From assembly GCA_963796565.1 (NCBI GenBank), contig CAWCMA010000005.1, positions 186,001 through 250,000 of the forward strand: a DNA stretch of 64,000 nt. Direction: 5' to 3'. The stretch comes from JAKAVN01 sp963796565. Lineage in GTDB: Bacteria; Desulfobacterota; Binatia; Binatales; Binataceae. A program made the position numbers and the translations under genes. The notes below the pieces were generated by a model, which saw only the letters and a list, made by a program, of their open reading frames with translations, was not told where the DNA came from and searched no databases. Below, in pieces: positions 28,877 through 37,127 of this stretch. Each line of letters opens with the position of its first letter. Position 1 is the first letter of the stretch.

Positions 28877-29719
28877 ATGGGCAGGTTAGACGGCAAGGTC
28901 GCGGTGATTACCGGCGCGGCCAGCGGGATGGGCCGGGCGACGGCGGTGCGTTTTGCGGGCGAAGGCGCGGCGGTCGTGATCGCCGACCTAAATGAGGATG
29001 GCGGCGCGGCGGCGGTGCGCGAGTGCAAGGAAAATGGCGGCCGCGCGGTCTTTCAGAAGACCGACGTCACCAGCGAGGCCGGAATCAAGGCGATGATCGA
29101 GCGCGCGGTCAAGGAATTCGGCCGCCTCGATATCACCTACAATAACGCCGGACTGCCGGGCGCGCTGGGCTCGATCGAGCAGACCAGCGTCGAGGACTGG
29201 GATCGCACTTTCGCGGTGCTGACGCGCGGCGTGTTCCTGGGAATCAAATATTCGGTAGCCGAGATGCGCAAGGTCGGCGGCGGATCGATTATCTCGACCG
29301 CGTCGGTCGCGGGACTGGCGGGCGGCTACGGCCCGCACGCTTACAGCGCGGCCAAAGCGGGCGTGGTCAATCTCACGCGCTCGGTGGCGCTCGAGGTCGC
29401 CAAGGACAAGATTCGCGTCAACTGCATCTGTCCGGGCGGAATCAACACGCCGATTTTCAACTTTCTCACTTCCGACCGCGAGATGACGGGCAAGCTGCTC
29501 GGCCCGTTGCATCCACTACGCCGCGCTGGATTACCTGAAGATATCGCCAACATGGCGCTGTTCCTGGCCAGCGACGAGTCGGAATGGATAACCGGGGTCG
29601 CGATGGTGGTCGACGGCGGGCTGACGGCCGGGCGCGATATCTTCGGCGATCCGCAGTTCGGCGGCGGGATGTACTCGGCCAATGTCTACGTCGGCCCGTC
29701 GTTCGAGATTAAGCGCTAG
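28877..29719 (+). CDS. Short-chain dehydrogenase/reductase
   Basis: About 280 residues, classical SDR. The cofactor loop is TGAASGMGRA (residues 12-21), and an Asp after VVIAD favours NAD. NNAG is intact. The catalytic Ser lies in IISTASVAG, and the Tyr/Lys pair in YSAAKAG. The C-terminal WITGVAMVVDGG is standard. An extra tail of 30 residues (GRDIFGDPQFGGG onward) is longer than usual. Start at 28877 (MGRLDGK) has AGGAGG ten bases upstream; an ATG at 28805 would add 24 unlikely residues. Divergent from uvrC. Substrate unknown; SDRs with this tail are frequent in lipid-degrading lineages. Confidence 0.9.
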   Translation: MGRLDGKVAVITGAASGMGRATAVRFAGEGAAVVIADLNEDGGAAAVRECKENGGRAVFQKTDVTSEAGIKAMIERAVKEFGRLDITYNNAGLPGALGSIEQTSVEDWDRTFAVLTRGVFLGIKYSVAEMRKVGGGSIISTASVAGLAGGYGPHAYSAAKAGVVNLTRSVALEVAKDKIRVNCICPGGINTPIFNFLTSDREMTGKLLGPLHPLRRAGLPEDIANMALFLASDESEWITGVAMVVDGGLTAGRDIFGDPQFGGGMYSANVYVGPSFEIKR

Positions 29720-29801
29720 CGGCCTAAAATTTACGGCAATACCGCCTCGTATCTGAACCGCAATGCACATGGTCGCGAAACGACAATCAGGCGAGACGTA
29801 C

Positions 29802-30059
29802 ATGAAGACAAATCATACTGCTGCGCTGGTGCTGTTGAGTTGGACCTTGGTCATCACCATACCGAGGTTCCCCACCCCGGAGCCCAAAACAGGTTTCCCC
29901 ACCAAGCGGGCCTGCGAAGAGGCGGCGGCCAAGTGGCGAGCCAATTTCGAAACGCAGGTGAAAGAAGGGACCATCAGAACAGACACCGACCGTCGCCGAC
30001 GCCTGGCACGGGCAATACCATCGACCAAATGCATCGAAGATACAAAAATTCACCCGTGA
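29802..30059 (+). CDS. Small secreted or membrane-anchored protein, unknown
   Basis: An 85-residue product. A hydrophobic N-terminus (HTAALVLLSWTLVITI) could be a signal or anchor. The rest holds FPTKRACEEAAAKW and a Cys near the end. The next gene has a similar block (FLTKEGCEGGLADW) at a comparable place, so the two may be distant paralogues with a conserved F-x-T-K-x-x-C-x6-W pattern. The start at 29802 is the ATG that directly precedes the hydrophobic stretch. No function can be proposed. Confidence 0.5.
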   Translation: MKTNHTAALVLLSWTLVITIPRFPTPEPKTGFPTKRACEEAAAKWRANFETQVKEGTIRTDTDRRRRLARAIPSTKCIEDTKIHP

Positions 30060-30169
30060 ATCCCTAATCACGCCGCGTCAGGAACATGGTACTCGAAATA
30101 TTATGTCATTAGATCGCGATCACTTCGTTCTAACCTTTGACTAAAACCTGAAGGCTACGAGGTGATTGG

Positions 30170-30589
30170 ATGCCGACACGCACATTAACCGTCATCCTTA
30201 ATGTAGGTATTTTTGTGCTGCTCGTAGTTTTAGTTGCGCAAGCGGCAGGAATGAGGCGCTCGCTCAGACGCATCGAACACGAGGCACGCAGGCCGGCGTC
30301 CCAAATATTTTGCGGCTATCCGGTTAGCGGTGTGTCGCCCTGGCAAACCGAACCGAATCAAGGCGCATGGATTCTTGTCGGGCCAGGTTCATCTTCACAC
30401 TATGGCGCTTCACACTATGGCGAAGGACCCTTCTATCATAGCTTTCTAACCAAAGAAGGCTGCGAGGGGGGGCTCGCCGACTGGAACGTTGCGCTCAACG
30501 AGCGGCGAGTGCGGCGCGCTACAGGGCCGATTCTCCCGTTTAGAACTGTCGTACTAGGCAGCTGCGAAGAAAGGCCTCTGCATCAGTAA
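30170..30589 (+). CDS. Membrane-anchored protein, unknown, possible paralogue of upstream gene
   Basis: A 139-residue product with an N-terminal helix (VILNVGIFVLLVVLVAQAAG, residues about 8-27), then a soluble part with an internal duplication SHYGASHYGEG and the block FLTKEGCEGGLADWN followed by RRVRR and a final Cys. ATG at 30170 follows GAGGTGATT, a good ribosome site. A similar block occurs in the small gene upstream. Lower GC than the neighbours. Function unknown. Confidence 0.6.
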   Translation: MPTRTLTVILNVGIFVLLVVLVAQAAGMRRSLRRIEHEARRPASQIFCGYPVSGVSPWQTEPNQGAWILVGPGSSSHYGASHYGEGPFYHSFLTKEGCEGGLADWNVALNERRVRRATGPILPFRTVVLGSCEERPLHQ

Positions 30590-30704
30590 CATGGCGCTTG
30601 AAACCCTCTGTCTTCTTGCGCACGACGCGGGCGAAAAGCGCAGCCCCAGATTCCAGCCTCGCGGCGCTCAGTGACTTGACGCTCTGAAAAATTGACGCCC
30701 CGGC

Positions 30705-31076
30705 TCAGCTCATCTCGGATATCTTCCCTTTCCACGAGCGCGCGGCCAGGTCGATCTCGCCCTCGGAAACGAGCCTGCGGCCATCGGAGATCTGAACAAA
30801 GCCCTGCGTGCGCCACCGGTGTTTCCCGACGCTTTCAGTGGTTCCCTGACCGGTGACGGTGAGAGCGTCGCCATTGTCCAGGTATGCTGCCGCACAGTCG
30901 CTGTAAGTTCCGCCCTTGGGGCCGCCGACGTAAGTGGCGGTGATGAAAACGGCTCCGAACCCCGTCGCAGTCCCTTCCCAATTCACCTGCGCAAGTACAC
31001 TGCCGGCCGGCCCAGGACTGTAGGTGACCGTAACGGCCTTGAACGAAAATTCTCCTATCGCTTTAACCGTTGCCAT
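30705..31076 (-). CDS. Small beta-rich protein, unknown
   Basis: A 123-residue product with no signal peptide or membrane helix. Alternating short beta-strand-like runs (AVTVTYSP, VLAQVNWEG, FGAVFITATYVGG, GDALTVTGQGT, RRLVSEGEIDL) suggest a small beta-barrel of the lipocalin/allene-oxide-cyclase kind. One Cys occurs in YSDCAAAY. I believe similar hypothetical proteins exist in related uncultured bacteria, but cannot name the family. Codon use fits a real gene on the minus strand. Confidence 0.65.
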   Translation of the reverse strand: MATVKAIGEFSFKAVTVTYSPGPAGSVLAQVNWEGTATGFGAVFITATYVGGPKGGTYSDCAAAYLDNGDALTVTGQGTTESVGKHRWRTQGFVQISDGRRLVSEGEIDLAARSWKGKISEMS

Positions 31077-31265
31077 ACGCCTGTCCTCCGTGATGTCCCT
31101 GAGCGCTTAGCCAGCTCTAGTCCTCTGCCAGGCTTAAGGCGAACACACGGTGCTCCCATGACGGGCACTTGAAATGGGATCATGTTTCTCAAACGCGCAA
31201 TCGAAAATCCCTTGACCCGCCCAGCGCGATTGAGATGGGATGGCGTCCAACAGGGAGGACAGGTC

Positions 31266-31688
31266 ATGGCAGATTTCAAAAAGATCGAAGGATCGTGTTT
31301 TTGTGGAGCGAACCAGTTCGAGGTGACGCAGCCCGCCGTGGAGATGCATCACTGCCATTGCTCGATTTGCCGGCGGCTGCATGGCGCGGCGTTCGTAAGT
31401 TTCGCGATTTTTCCCTGCGCCGGTTTTCGCTGGACCAAGGGCGGCGAGCTGCAGACCTTCAGCAGCTCGGCGCAGATTCATCGCAACCGATGCAAGAACT
31501 GCGGCGCGACGCTCACGGTCGACGTCGATCCGATGCCCGACGTGCTGATTGTCACGCGCGCCAGCCTGCCGCCGGACGCCGAACTCGCGTACCCGGCCGC
31601 CACGCTGCGCCACGCCTATTGGCCCGACCATGTGCCGTGGGTTGAGCTGGGCGACAAGCTGCCGCGCGTCGCCGGCTTCGATAAATAG
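31266..31688 (+). CDS. GFA/CENP-V family zinc protein
   Basis: About 140 residues with the full GFA zinc pattern: CFCG (about 10-13), CHCSICRR (about 28-35), and CKNCGATL (about 75-82). The group is named for glutathione-dependent formaldehyde-activating enzyme, but most members have no proven activity. GGGAGGACAGGTC upstream of the ATG at 31266 decides the start; the open frame runs further upstream. It stands alone, with a repeat cluster downstream. Confidence 0.9.
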   Translation: MADFKKIEGSCFCGANQFEVTQPAVEMHHCHCSICRRLHGAAFVSFAIFPCAGFRWTKGGELQTFSSSAQIHRNRCKNCGATLTVDVDPMPDVLIVTRASLPPDAELAYPAATLRHAYWPDHVPWVELGDKLPRVAGFDK

Positions 31689-31694
31689 GTCATA

Positions 31695-31966
31695 CCGGCG
31701 CGCGTCGTTGCGGCCTTTCCGTCGCGAGAGAGCTTTGCATGACGCGCGCCGGATATCTCTTGACCTCTCCTTGTCCAAGGAGAGGTCGCCGCGAGTATGG
31801 CGAGCGGCGGGAGAGGTCAGCCTGGAATCCGCTGTGCCGCAGCCACTTCGAGCCGAGTCGCGTAAAGCGACCACCGGACTTCTCCCCAACCCTCTCCTTG
31901 GACAAGGAGAGGGTGTCCGAAGAGGTCGTCGCAGTGATGCGAAGCCCTTTTGGACAAGGAGAGAGT
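31695..31966. repeat. Nest of inverted repeats (CTCTCCTTG family)
   Basis: Outer pair: 31695-31706 (CCGGCGCGCGTC) with 31741-31752. Hairpin 1: 31762-31773/31776-31787, 12 bp with loop TC. Hairpin 2: 31889-31900/31903-31914, 12 bp with loop GA. The two hairpins share CTCTCCTTG...CAAGGAGAG in opposite orientation. A half copy (TTGGACAAGGAGAG) is at 31953-31966. There is no gene in 31689-31989, only these repeats. Confidence 0.85.
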
Positions 31967-31989
31967 CACAAGAGATCGGCGCGACGTGA

Positions 31990-34239
31990 CTACTTCGGCT
32001 GGTCGGGAATCAACTTGAGCCGGCTCTGACGCGACGACGACGGCGCGGCGCTGGTTGCGACCCCGCGGCCGCGGCCCTTGCTCCGTCCGCGCGGCAGCAG
32101 CGATGGCTTCTCGTTCGCGTCTTTTGCCTTGTGACGGTCGCCACGTCCGCGCGATGCGTCGTCTGCATGCTGATGGGCCGAGCCGGGCGGCGCCGCCGGC
32201 GCCGCTTCGCGCTTGCGGTCGAGTCCGAAGACCTGGCGCTCGAGACGCTTGATACGGTCGCGCAACTCGGCGGCACGCTCGTACTCGAGCCGCTCCGCCG
32301 CATCCATCATCTCTTGCCGCAGGCCGGTGATGCGGTCGGGCAGCTCGTGCGCGGGAATCAGTTCGGTGTCGGGCGGAGCGTCCTCGACCTCCGGCACCAC
32401 GGCCCATTCGGGCGAATACATCTCGACCAGCGAGGCGTCGATCGCTTTCACGATCGACTGCGGCGTGATGCCGTGCTCCTCGTTGTAAGCGACCTGCTTG
32501 GTGCGGCGGCGGTCGGTCTCGCCGATCGCGGTGCGCATCGAGTCGGTCATCGCGTCGGCGTACATGATGACCTTGCCCTCGACGTGGCGCGCGGCGCGGC
32601 CGATGGTCTGGATTAGCGAGCGGGCCGAGCGCAGGTAGCCCTCCTTGTCGGCGTCGAGGATCGCGACCAGCGAGACCTCGGGCAGGTCGAGCCCCTCGCG
32701 CAGCAGATTGATGCCGACCAGGACGTCGAAGTCGCCCTTGCGCAGGCCCCGGATGATCTCGACGCGCTCGATGGTCTCGATGTCCGAGTGCAGGTAGCGC
32801 ACGCGCACGCCGAGGTCGTGATAATAGTCGGTCAGGTCCTCGGCCATCTTCTTGGTCAGGCAGGTGACCAGGACGCGCGCGCCGGCCGCGACCCGTTTGT
32901 GGATTTCGCCGAGCAGATCGTCGACCTGGGTGCCGGCCTTGCGCACCTCGATTTCGGGATCGATGAGCCCGGTGGGCCGGATGAGCTGTTCGACCACCAG
33001 GCCGCCGGAGTTCCTGAGTTCGTAGTCGCCCGGCGTGGCCGAGACGTAAACCACCTGGCGCGCGAGCGCTTCCCATTCCTCGAAGTTGAGCGGGCGGTTG
33101 TCGAGCGCCGAGGGCAGGCGGAAGCCGAACTCGACCAGGGTCTGCTTGCGCGAGCGGTCGCCGCGGTACATCCCGCCGAGCTGCGGAACGGTGACGTGGC
33201 TCTCGTCGACGAACATCAGGAAGTCGCGCGGAAAGTAGTCGAGCAGCGTGGGCGGCGGCTGACCCGGCGAGCGGCCGGTGAGATGGCGCGAGTAGTTCTC
33301 GATACCGGGGCAAAAACCCATCTCGGCCAGCAACTCGAGGTCGTACATCGTGCGCTGCTCCAGGCGTTGCGCCTCGAGCAGCCGATTCTCGGTGCGAAAG
33401 AGCTCCAGCCGTTCCTTGAGCTCGGTGCGGATGTTCCGCACCGCCTCCTCCATCCGGCCCTCGGTGGTCACGTAGTGCGAGGCCGGGTAGATGCATACGC
33501 TCTGGAGCTTGCGGATCACCCTGCCGCGCAGCGGATCGATCTCGTACAGCGCTTCGATCTGATCGCCAAAGAACTCCACCCGCACCGCGCGGCTTTCTTC
33601 GTAGGCCGGGAAGACCTCGACGATGTCGCCGCGCACGCGGAAGGTGCCGCGATGAAAGTCGTAGTCATTGCGCTGGTACTGGATGTCGACCAGCTTGCGC
33701 AGTACGCGGTCGCGCTCGACGGTCTGCCCCTCCTCGAGAAACGCGAGCATCTCGAAATAGACCTCGGGCTCGCCCAGGCCGTAGATGCACGACACGGACG
33801 CGACGATCAGGACGTCGTTGCGCTCGAGCAGGGCCTTGGTGGCCGAGTGGCGCAACTTGTCGATCTCGTCATTGATGCTGGCGTCCTTTTCGACGTAAGT
33901 ATCGGTCGAGGGAACGTAGGCCTCGGGCTGGTAGTAGTCGTAGTAGGAGACGAAGTAGCGGACCGCGTTGTCCGGGAACAGGCTCTTGAACTCGTTGTAG
34001 AGTTGCGCCGCGAGGGTCTTGTTGGGCGCGATTACCAACGTGGGCTTGTTCACGTTGGCCACCACATTGGCCATCGTGAAGGTCTTGCCCGAACCAGTGA
34101 CGCCGAGCAGTACTTGCTGGCGCACGCCGTCGCGTACGTTGCGGGTCAACGCCTCGATCGCGGCCGGCTGATCGCCCTCCGGACGATAACCGGAAACCAG
34201 CCGGAAGATCCCTTCTTTGCCGCGCGCCAAGGAGAGCAC
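31990..34239 (-). CDS. uvrB: UvrB excinuclease subunit
   Basis: A 749-residue helicase-like damage-verification subunit. Walker A is GVTGSGKT, Walker B FVDESH. The beta-hairpin is seen in VSYYDYYQPEAYVPS, and helicase motifs run through VYVSATPGD, NLLREGLDLPE and QTIGRAARH. The UVR motif that binds UvrC (EYERAAELRDRIKRLERQVF) lies near residues 665-685. After it comes a 65-residue basic, low-complexity tail not present in typical UvrB (about 670 residues). Likely GTG start at 34239. uvrC lies 3.2 kb to one side and uvrA 10 kb to the other, each in its own unit. Confidence 0.97.
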   Translation of the reverse strand: MLSLARGKEGIFRLVSGYRPEGDQPAAIEALTRNVRDGVRQQVLLGVTGSGKTFTMANVVANVNKPTLVIAPNKTLAAQLYNEFKSLFPDNAVRYFVSYYDYYQPEAYVPSTDTYVEKDASINDEIDKLRHSATKALLERNDVLIVASVSCIYGLGEPEVYFEMLAFLEEGQTVERDRVLRKLVDIQYQRNDYDFHRGTFRVRGDIVEVFPAYEESRAVRVEFFGDQIEALYEIDPLRGRVIRKLQSVCIYPASHYVTTEGRMEEAVRNIRTELKERLELFRTENRLLEAQRLEQRTMYDLELLAEMGFCPGIENYSRHLTGRSPGQPPPTLLDYFPRDFLMFVDESHVTVPQLGGMYRGDRSRKQTLVEFGFRLPSALDNRPLNFEEWEALARQVVYVSATPGDYELRNSGGLVVEQLIRPTGLIDPEIEVRKAGTQVDDLLGEIHKRVAAGARVLVTCLTKKMAEDLTDYYHDLGVRVRYLHSDIETIERVEIIRGLRKGDFDVLVGINLLREGLDLPEVSLVAILDADKEGYLRSARSLIQTIGRAARHVEGKVIMYADAMTDSMRTAIGETDRRRTKQVAYNEEHGITPQSIVKAIDASLVEMYSPEWAVVPEVEDAPPDTELIPAHELPDRITGLRQEMMDAAERLEYERAAELRDRIKRLERQVFGLDRKREAAPAAPPGSAHQHADDASRGRGDRHKAKDANEKPSLLPRGRSKGRGRGVATSAAPSSSRQSRLKLIPDQPK

Positions 34240-34776
34240 AACCCAACTTTAGCAGGCTCGCCCCGTTGCCTGCGACCCGCGCTCGACGGCTCACGCGAAG
34301 GCCCTCGCGCAGAGGGCCTGGACGGCGAAATCATGAACCAGCACGGAACCTGGGCTGGGAATGAGATCGGCCGGCCCGCGTTCGCATCCCGACTATCGGC
34401 GGAAGCGTTGTTCATCTGGCACACGCGTTAACTATAGTGCGCCGTCGTGAAATAACGGCACCTACGCGCAGTCTACCAGAGTCAAGTTACGCGGATGACT
34501 CGCGCTCGCATCTATAGGAACGCGCGGAAACCGCCGATTTATGCGGCTTTGTTGCGCTTCAAATTATTGCAATGGACCTAAAAAACTACATATAGTTCTA
34601 CCGGCGTAGTAATTTGGGTTGTCAATTTCGTGCTCGTTGACGCCCGCCAAACGGTGCCCATAGGTGCGGGGGAATACTGTGTACCGGTTGCAGCCGTGCT
34701 CGGCAGACTCGCTGAGCGAGGTTGGATTGACCGATCGCATCGCGCTTCGGCGCCCGGGAGAGGTAAAGGAAGGGTT
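34240..34776. other. 537-bp non-coding region between uvrB and the OmpA lipoprotein
   Basis: No gene is supported. It contains a hairpin 34299-34306/34312-34319 (AGGCCCTC/GAGGGCCT) upstream of uvrB and a good sigma-70-like promoter facing the OmpA gene. The stretch 34440-34620 is AT-richer than the surroundings. It would give an OmpA 5' leader of about 170 bases. Confidence 0.6.
34567..34596 (+). promoter_or_regulatory. Predicted promoter of the OmpA-family lipoprotein gene
   Basis: TTGCAA at 34567-34572 and TATAGT at 34591-34596 are separated by 18 bases within AT-rich sequence. It faces the lipoprotein gene at 34777. Confidence 0.55.
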
Positions 34777-35439
34777 ATGCTAGGACGAAGACGAGGAAAG
34801 GGGTTCTGGGTCCTATGGGCAGCGGCCGCGATCACGTTCGCCGGTTGCGGTATGACACAGGAACAGAGGGACTGCACCATCTATGGTGCCGTGGCGGGCG
34901 GCGCCGTCGGCGGTGGTATCGGAGGCGGCGTATACGCAGCCGATAACAGCGACAACTGGCCTGCGGTCCCGGCCGGCATCGTCGGCGGTGCACTCATCGG
35001 TGGTTTGATCGGCTACTTCATGTGCCCACCGCCACCGCCTCCTCCGCCGCCGCCACCGCCTCCTCCTCCGCCACCACCACCGCCACCTCCTCCGCCGCCG
35101 GAGAAGATCATCCTGCGTGGCGTCCACTTTGACTTTGACAAGTCAAACATCCGTCCACAGGATGCGGCCGTCCTCGACGAGGCAGCGGAAACGTTGAAGG
35201 CGCACCAGAACGTGACCGTCAACGTCAATGGCTACTGCGACGCGATCGGCTCGGTCAGGTACAACCTGAAGCTGTCCGAGCGCCGGTCCAACGCGGTCGT
35301 GAAGTACCTGGCTGACCACGGCGTGGCGGAAGGCCGAATGAGCCCGCACGGCTATGGGAAGACGGACTTCGTCGCGACCAACAAGACCGCGGAAGGACGT
35401 GCCCAGAACCGCCGGGTCGAACTGGTTCCGAACCAGTAG
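34777..35439 (+). CDS. OmpA/Pal-family lipoprotein with 25-proline linker
   Basis: A 220-residue protein. A hydrophobic leader ends at FAGC, an acceptable lipobox. A glycine-zipper-like segment (GAVAGGAVGGGIGGGVY ... IVGGALIGGLIGYF) follows, then 25 consecutive prolines (codons from 35027 to 35101, mixed CCA/CCG/CCT). The C-terminal OmpA domain binds peptidoglycan: FDFDKSNIR, the NVNGYCDAIGS block and LSERRSNAVVKYL, then RRVELVP. It likely tethers the outer membrane to the wall; the proline rod would act as a spacer. AAGGAAGGG precedes the ATG at 34777. A GC-rich hairpin lies 40 bp downstream. Confidence 0.92.
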   Translation: MLGRRRGKGFWVLWAAAAITFAGCGMTQEQRDCTIYGAVAGGAVGGGIGGGVYAADNSDNWPAVPAGIVGGALIGGLIGYFMCPPPPPPPPPPPPPPPPPPPPPPPPPEKIILRGVHFDFDKSNIRPQDAAVLDEAAETLKAHQNVTVNVNGYCDAIGSVRYNLKLSERRSNAVVKYLADHGVAEGRMSPHGYGKTDFVATNKTAEGRAQNRRVELVPNQ

Positions 35440-35480
35440 GGCCTGGAATCCGTAGGGTCTGAAAGTACAGCTCCGTAAGC

Positions 35481-35511
35481 GGCCGCAGCCCCCTTCGCGG
35501 GGGCTGCGGCC
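35481..35511 (+). terminator. GC-rich hairpin after the OmpA lipoprotein gene
   Basis: A perfect 13-bp stem (GGCCGCAGCCCCC with its complement) closes the loop TTCGC. No U-tract follows, so termination is probable but not certain. Confidence 0.6.
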
Positions 35512-35623
35512 GTGCCAGTGGCTTGCACCCGCATTTTGGTTCTTTGCGTCCGACTCTTTACATGCTACATAGCTAAGCGAAGGCTAGCATTGCAGAGAAC
35601 GGAATGACTTCCGGGGGGAAGCT

Positions 35624-36488
35624 ATGAGTTACATCAGGCGGGCTGCTGACGGCTTGAGTGGATTGGCGGCCGGGTTTGTTCTGCTTGGACTTGCTGCACT
35701 TCCAATGGCCGGATGCTCCCAATCGGTCGCCACGCCCCCACCGGATGAGTCGGCTGCATCCGCCCTCACCGGGTCATCGATGAATGTGCAGGGCACCACG
35801 CCGACAGAACACGCGACGAGCAGCGCGGAGGCGGCACCCGCCGATCCGGTCGCACCTGACGCGCAGACCGCTGCTCCGCGCGCGGCCTCGGCAGCCGCGG
35901 TCCCTGCACCGACAGTTCCTCCTGTGACGTCGCCAACGACCGCCGCCCTGGCGGCTGGCAGCGCCCGTCAACCCATCACCTGTTGCGCCGGCCGCCCTCG
36001 AACAGACAAGTCCGGCTGCCGCTATCGTCGCGAGCACCGGCCCTACGGCCATCAAGGTCGCGAACACCGGCAATCCGGTCCTGAAGGGATTGAACGGCAA
36101 CGGCATGCAGGGCTCGGCGCAAACGCTCAACCCGGCGATGATGCGCGCGCTCAAGCAGTTCCAGGTAGCCAGCGCGTCCTTTCCGGATTTCTGCCGCGAC
36201 TGGGAGCATAAGCTGAGCGTCCGCGAGCACGACAACCTGGGGAACATCAAGTGGGTGATGCATGACGGGGTCGAGACCGGGAGCTATGTCGGATATAGCT
36301 CGATCAACTCTTGCAAGTGCAAAGAGGCGAGCAACGGAGTTGCGGTTGGCATACTGACTTACAAGGAGTTCGACTACACGCTCACCGGCAAAAGTATCGA
36401 GGAGGCTCAGCACTCCACACCGCACGCGGCCACCGTGGTTCCGACGCGCGAGATCTTCGCATACGACAAGGGCAAGTGGTTCTGGTAG
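35624..36488 (+). pseudogene. Lipoprotein of unknown function, interrupted by a frameshift
   Basis: The first part starts at ATG 35624 (site GGGGGGAAGC) with a leader ending in MAGC, a good lipobox, then a Pro/Ala/Thr-rich tether. Near 35950-35970 the coding signal moves to another frame. There the same tether style continues (AAPVNPSPVAPAALEQTSP, then PTAIKVANTGNPVL) into a C-terminal domain with FPDFCRDWEHKLSVREHDN and a Cys pair in SCKCKEAS, ending at 36488. In the original frame the sequence after 35960 is Arg-rich nonsense. One inserted base, or two lost, explains it. It may be a true mutation or a sequencing/assembly error. Function unknown; probably envelope-located. Confidence 0.75.
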
Positions 36489-36513
36489 GCCGGCATCCGT
36501 CCGTCGAAATGCC

Positions 36514-36541
36514 AACGGCCGGCTCGATCGAGTCGGCCGTT
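36514..36541 (+). terminator. Hairpin after the frameshifted lipoprotein
   Basis: AACGGCCG pairs with CGGCCGTT around an inner CTCG-AT-CGAG; one G-T mismatch is bulged. It lies 26 bp after the stop. The 12-mer AACGGCCGGCTC is repeated in the hairpin at 37044. Confidence 0.55.
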
Positions 36542-36561
36542 CTACGTAGAGAGAGGCGATT

Positions 36562-37032
36562 GTGAAACTATCGAGGCTTACCTGCGCGTTCGTCGCAACT
36601 GCGCTCGCCTTCGCATTGCTGCAAGGAAATGGAGCGCCGGCAGCGGCCGGCGAAGGATCGCGACTGCGGATCGTCAGTGGAACCTACTCCAGTCTCTTCT
36701 CAGGATACGTCGTGGGCGGTAATCCTTTGCAGCCATTCGCCGGAACCGGCGTCTTCATCTCCGATGGCAGGGGGAATTTGCACGGTCATGAGACCGCCAA
36801 CTTCGACGGTCACGCCTGTGACTATCGAATTAAAGGGACCTATACGATCGCGGCTGACGGAAGCGGGTCGAACGCAATAAACTTCTTCGACGGCGGTCCG
36901 GGATGTCAGGACGGTTCGTATACGCAGAGCTTTCAGGTGGTGGACGACGGCGATTTAGTATTGCTCAGTAATACCAACTCGCCCGACGTTGGCACTGAAC
37001 ACTGGTATCGTGCGCGGTCGGGGCGGCGGTAG
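36562..37032 (+). CDS. Secreted protein, unknown
   Basis: A 156-residue protein with a clear signal peptide (MKLSRLTCAFVATALAFALL, cleaved near PAAAG). The mature part is beta-rich and Gly-rich: a repeated pattern GTGVFISDGRGNLHGHE ... GTYTIAADGSGSN, with Cys residues in HACDY and PGCQD that could form a disulfide. GAGAGAGGCGATT precedes the start. Such proteins are common among uncharacterised secreted proteins of this type of lineage; no function is proposed. It is probably its own transcript, flanked by two similar hairpins. Confidence 0.75.
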   Translation: MKLSRLTCAFVATALAFALLQGNGAPAAAGEGSRLRIVSGTYSSLFSGYVVGGNPLQPFAGTGVFISDGRGNLHGHETANFDGHACDYRIKGTYTIAADGSGSNAINFFDGGPGCQDGSYTQSFQVVDDGDLVLLSNTNSPDVGTEHWYRARSGRR

Positions 37033-37044
37033 ATCGGACAAGAA

Positions 37045-37070
37045 ACGGCCGGCTCAATGGAGCCAGCCGT
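37045..37070 (+). terminator. Hairpin after the secreted protein gene
   Basis: ACGGCCGGCTC (37045-37055) pairs with GAGCCAGCCGT (37060-37070), 11 bp with one mismatch and loop AATG. No strong U-tract. It shares AACGGCCGGCTC with the hairpin at 36514. Confidence 0.55.
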
Positions 37071-37127
37071 CGACATTTCGATTAATGGTACGCAGCAGCG
37101 TCCGACCAGGCCCCCGCGACGTACCGT

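Noticed and set aside
31695..31966. Insertion sequence
   Set aside because: No transposase frame or target duplication is seen; only short palindromes.
32788..34431. Open frame of 547 codons antisense to uvrB
   Set aside because: Shadow of uvrB; no recognisable domain.
36090..36488. Separate 132-residue gene starting at TTG
   Set aside because: The same frame continues upstream with tether-like sequence and no start site; better explained as the shifted second half of the lipoprotein gene beginning at 35624.
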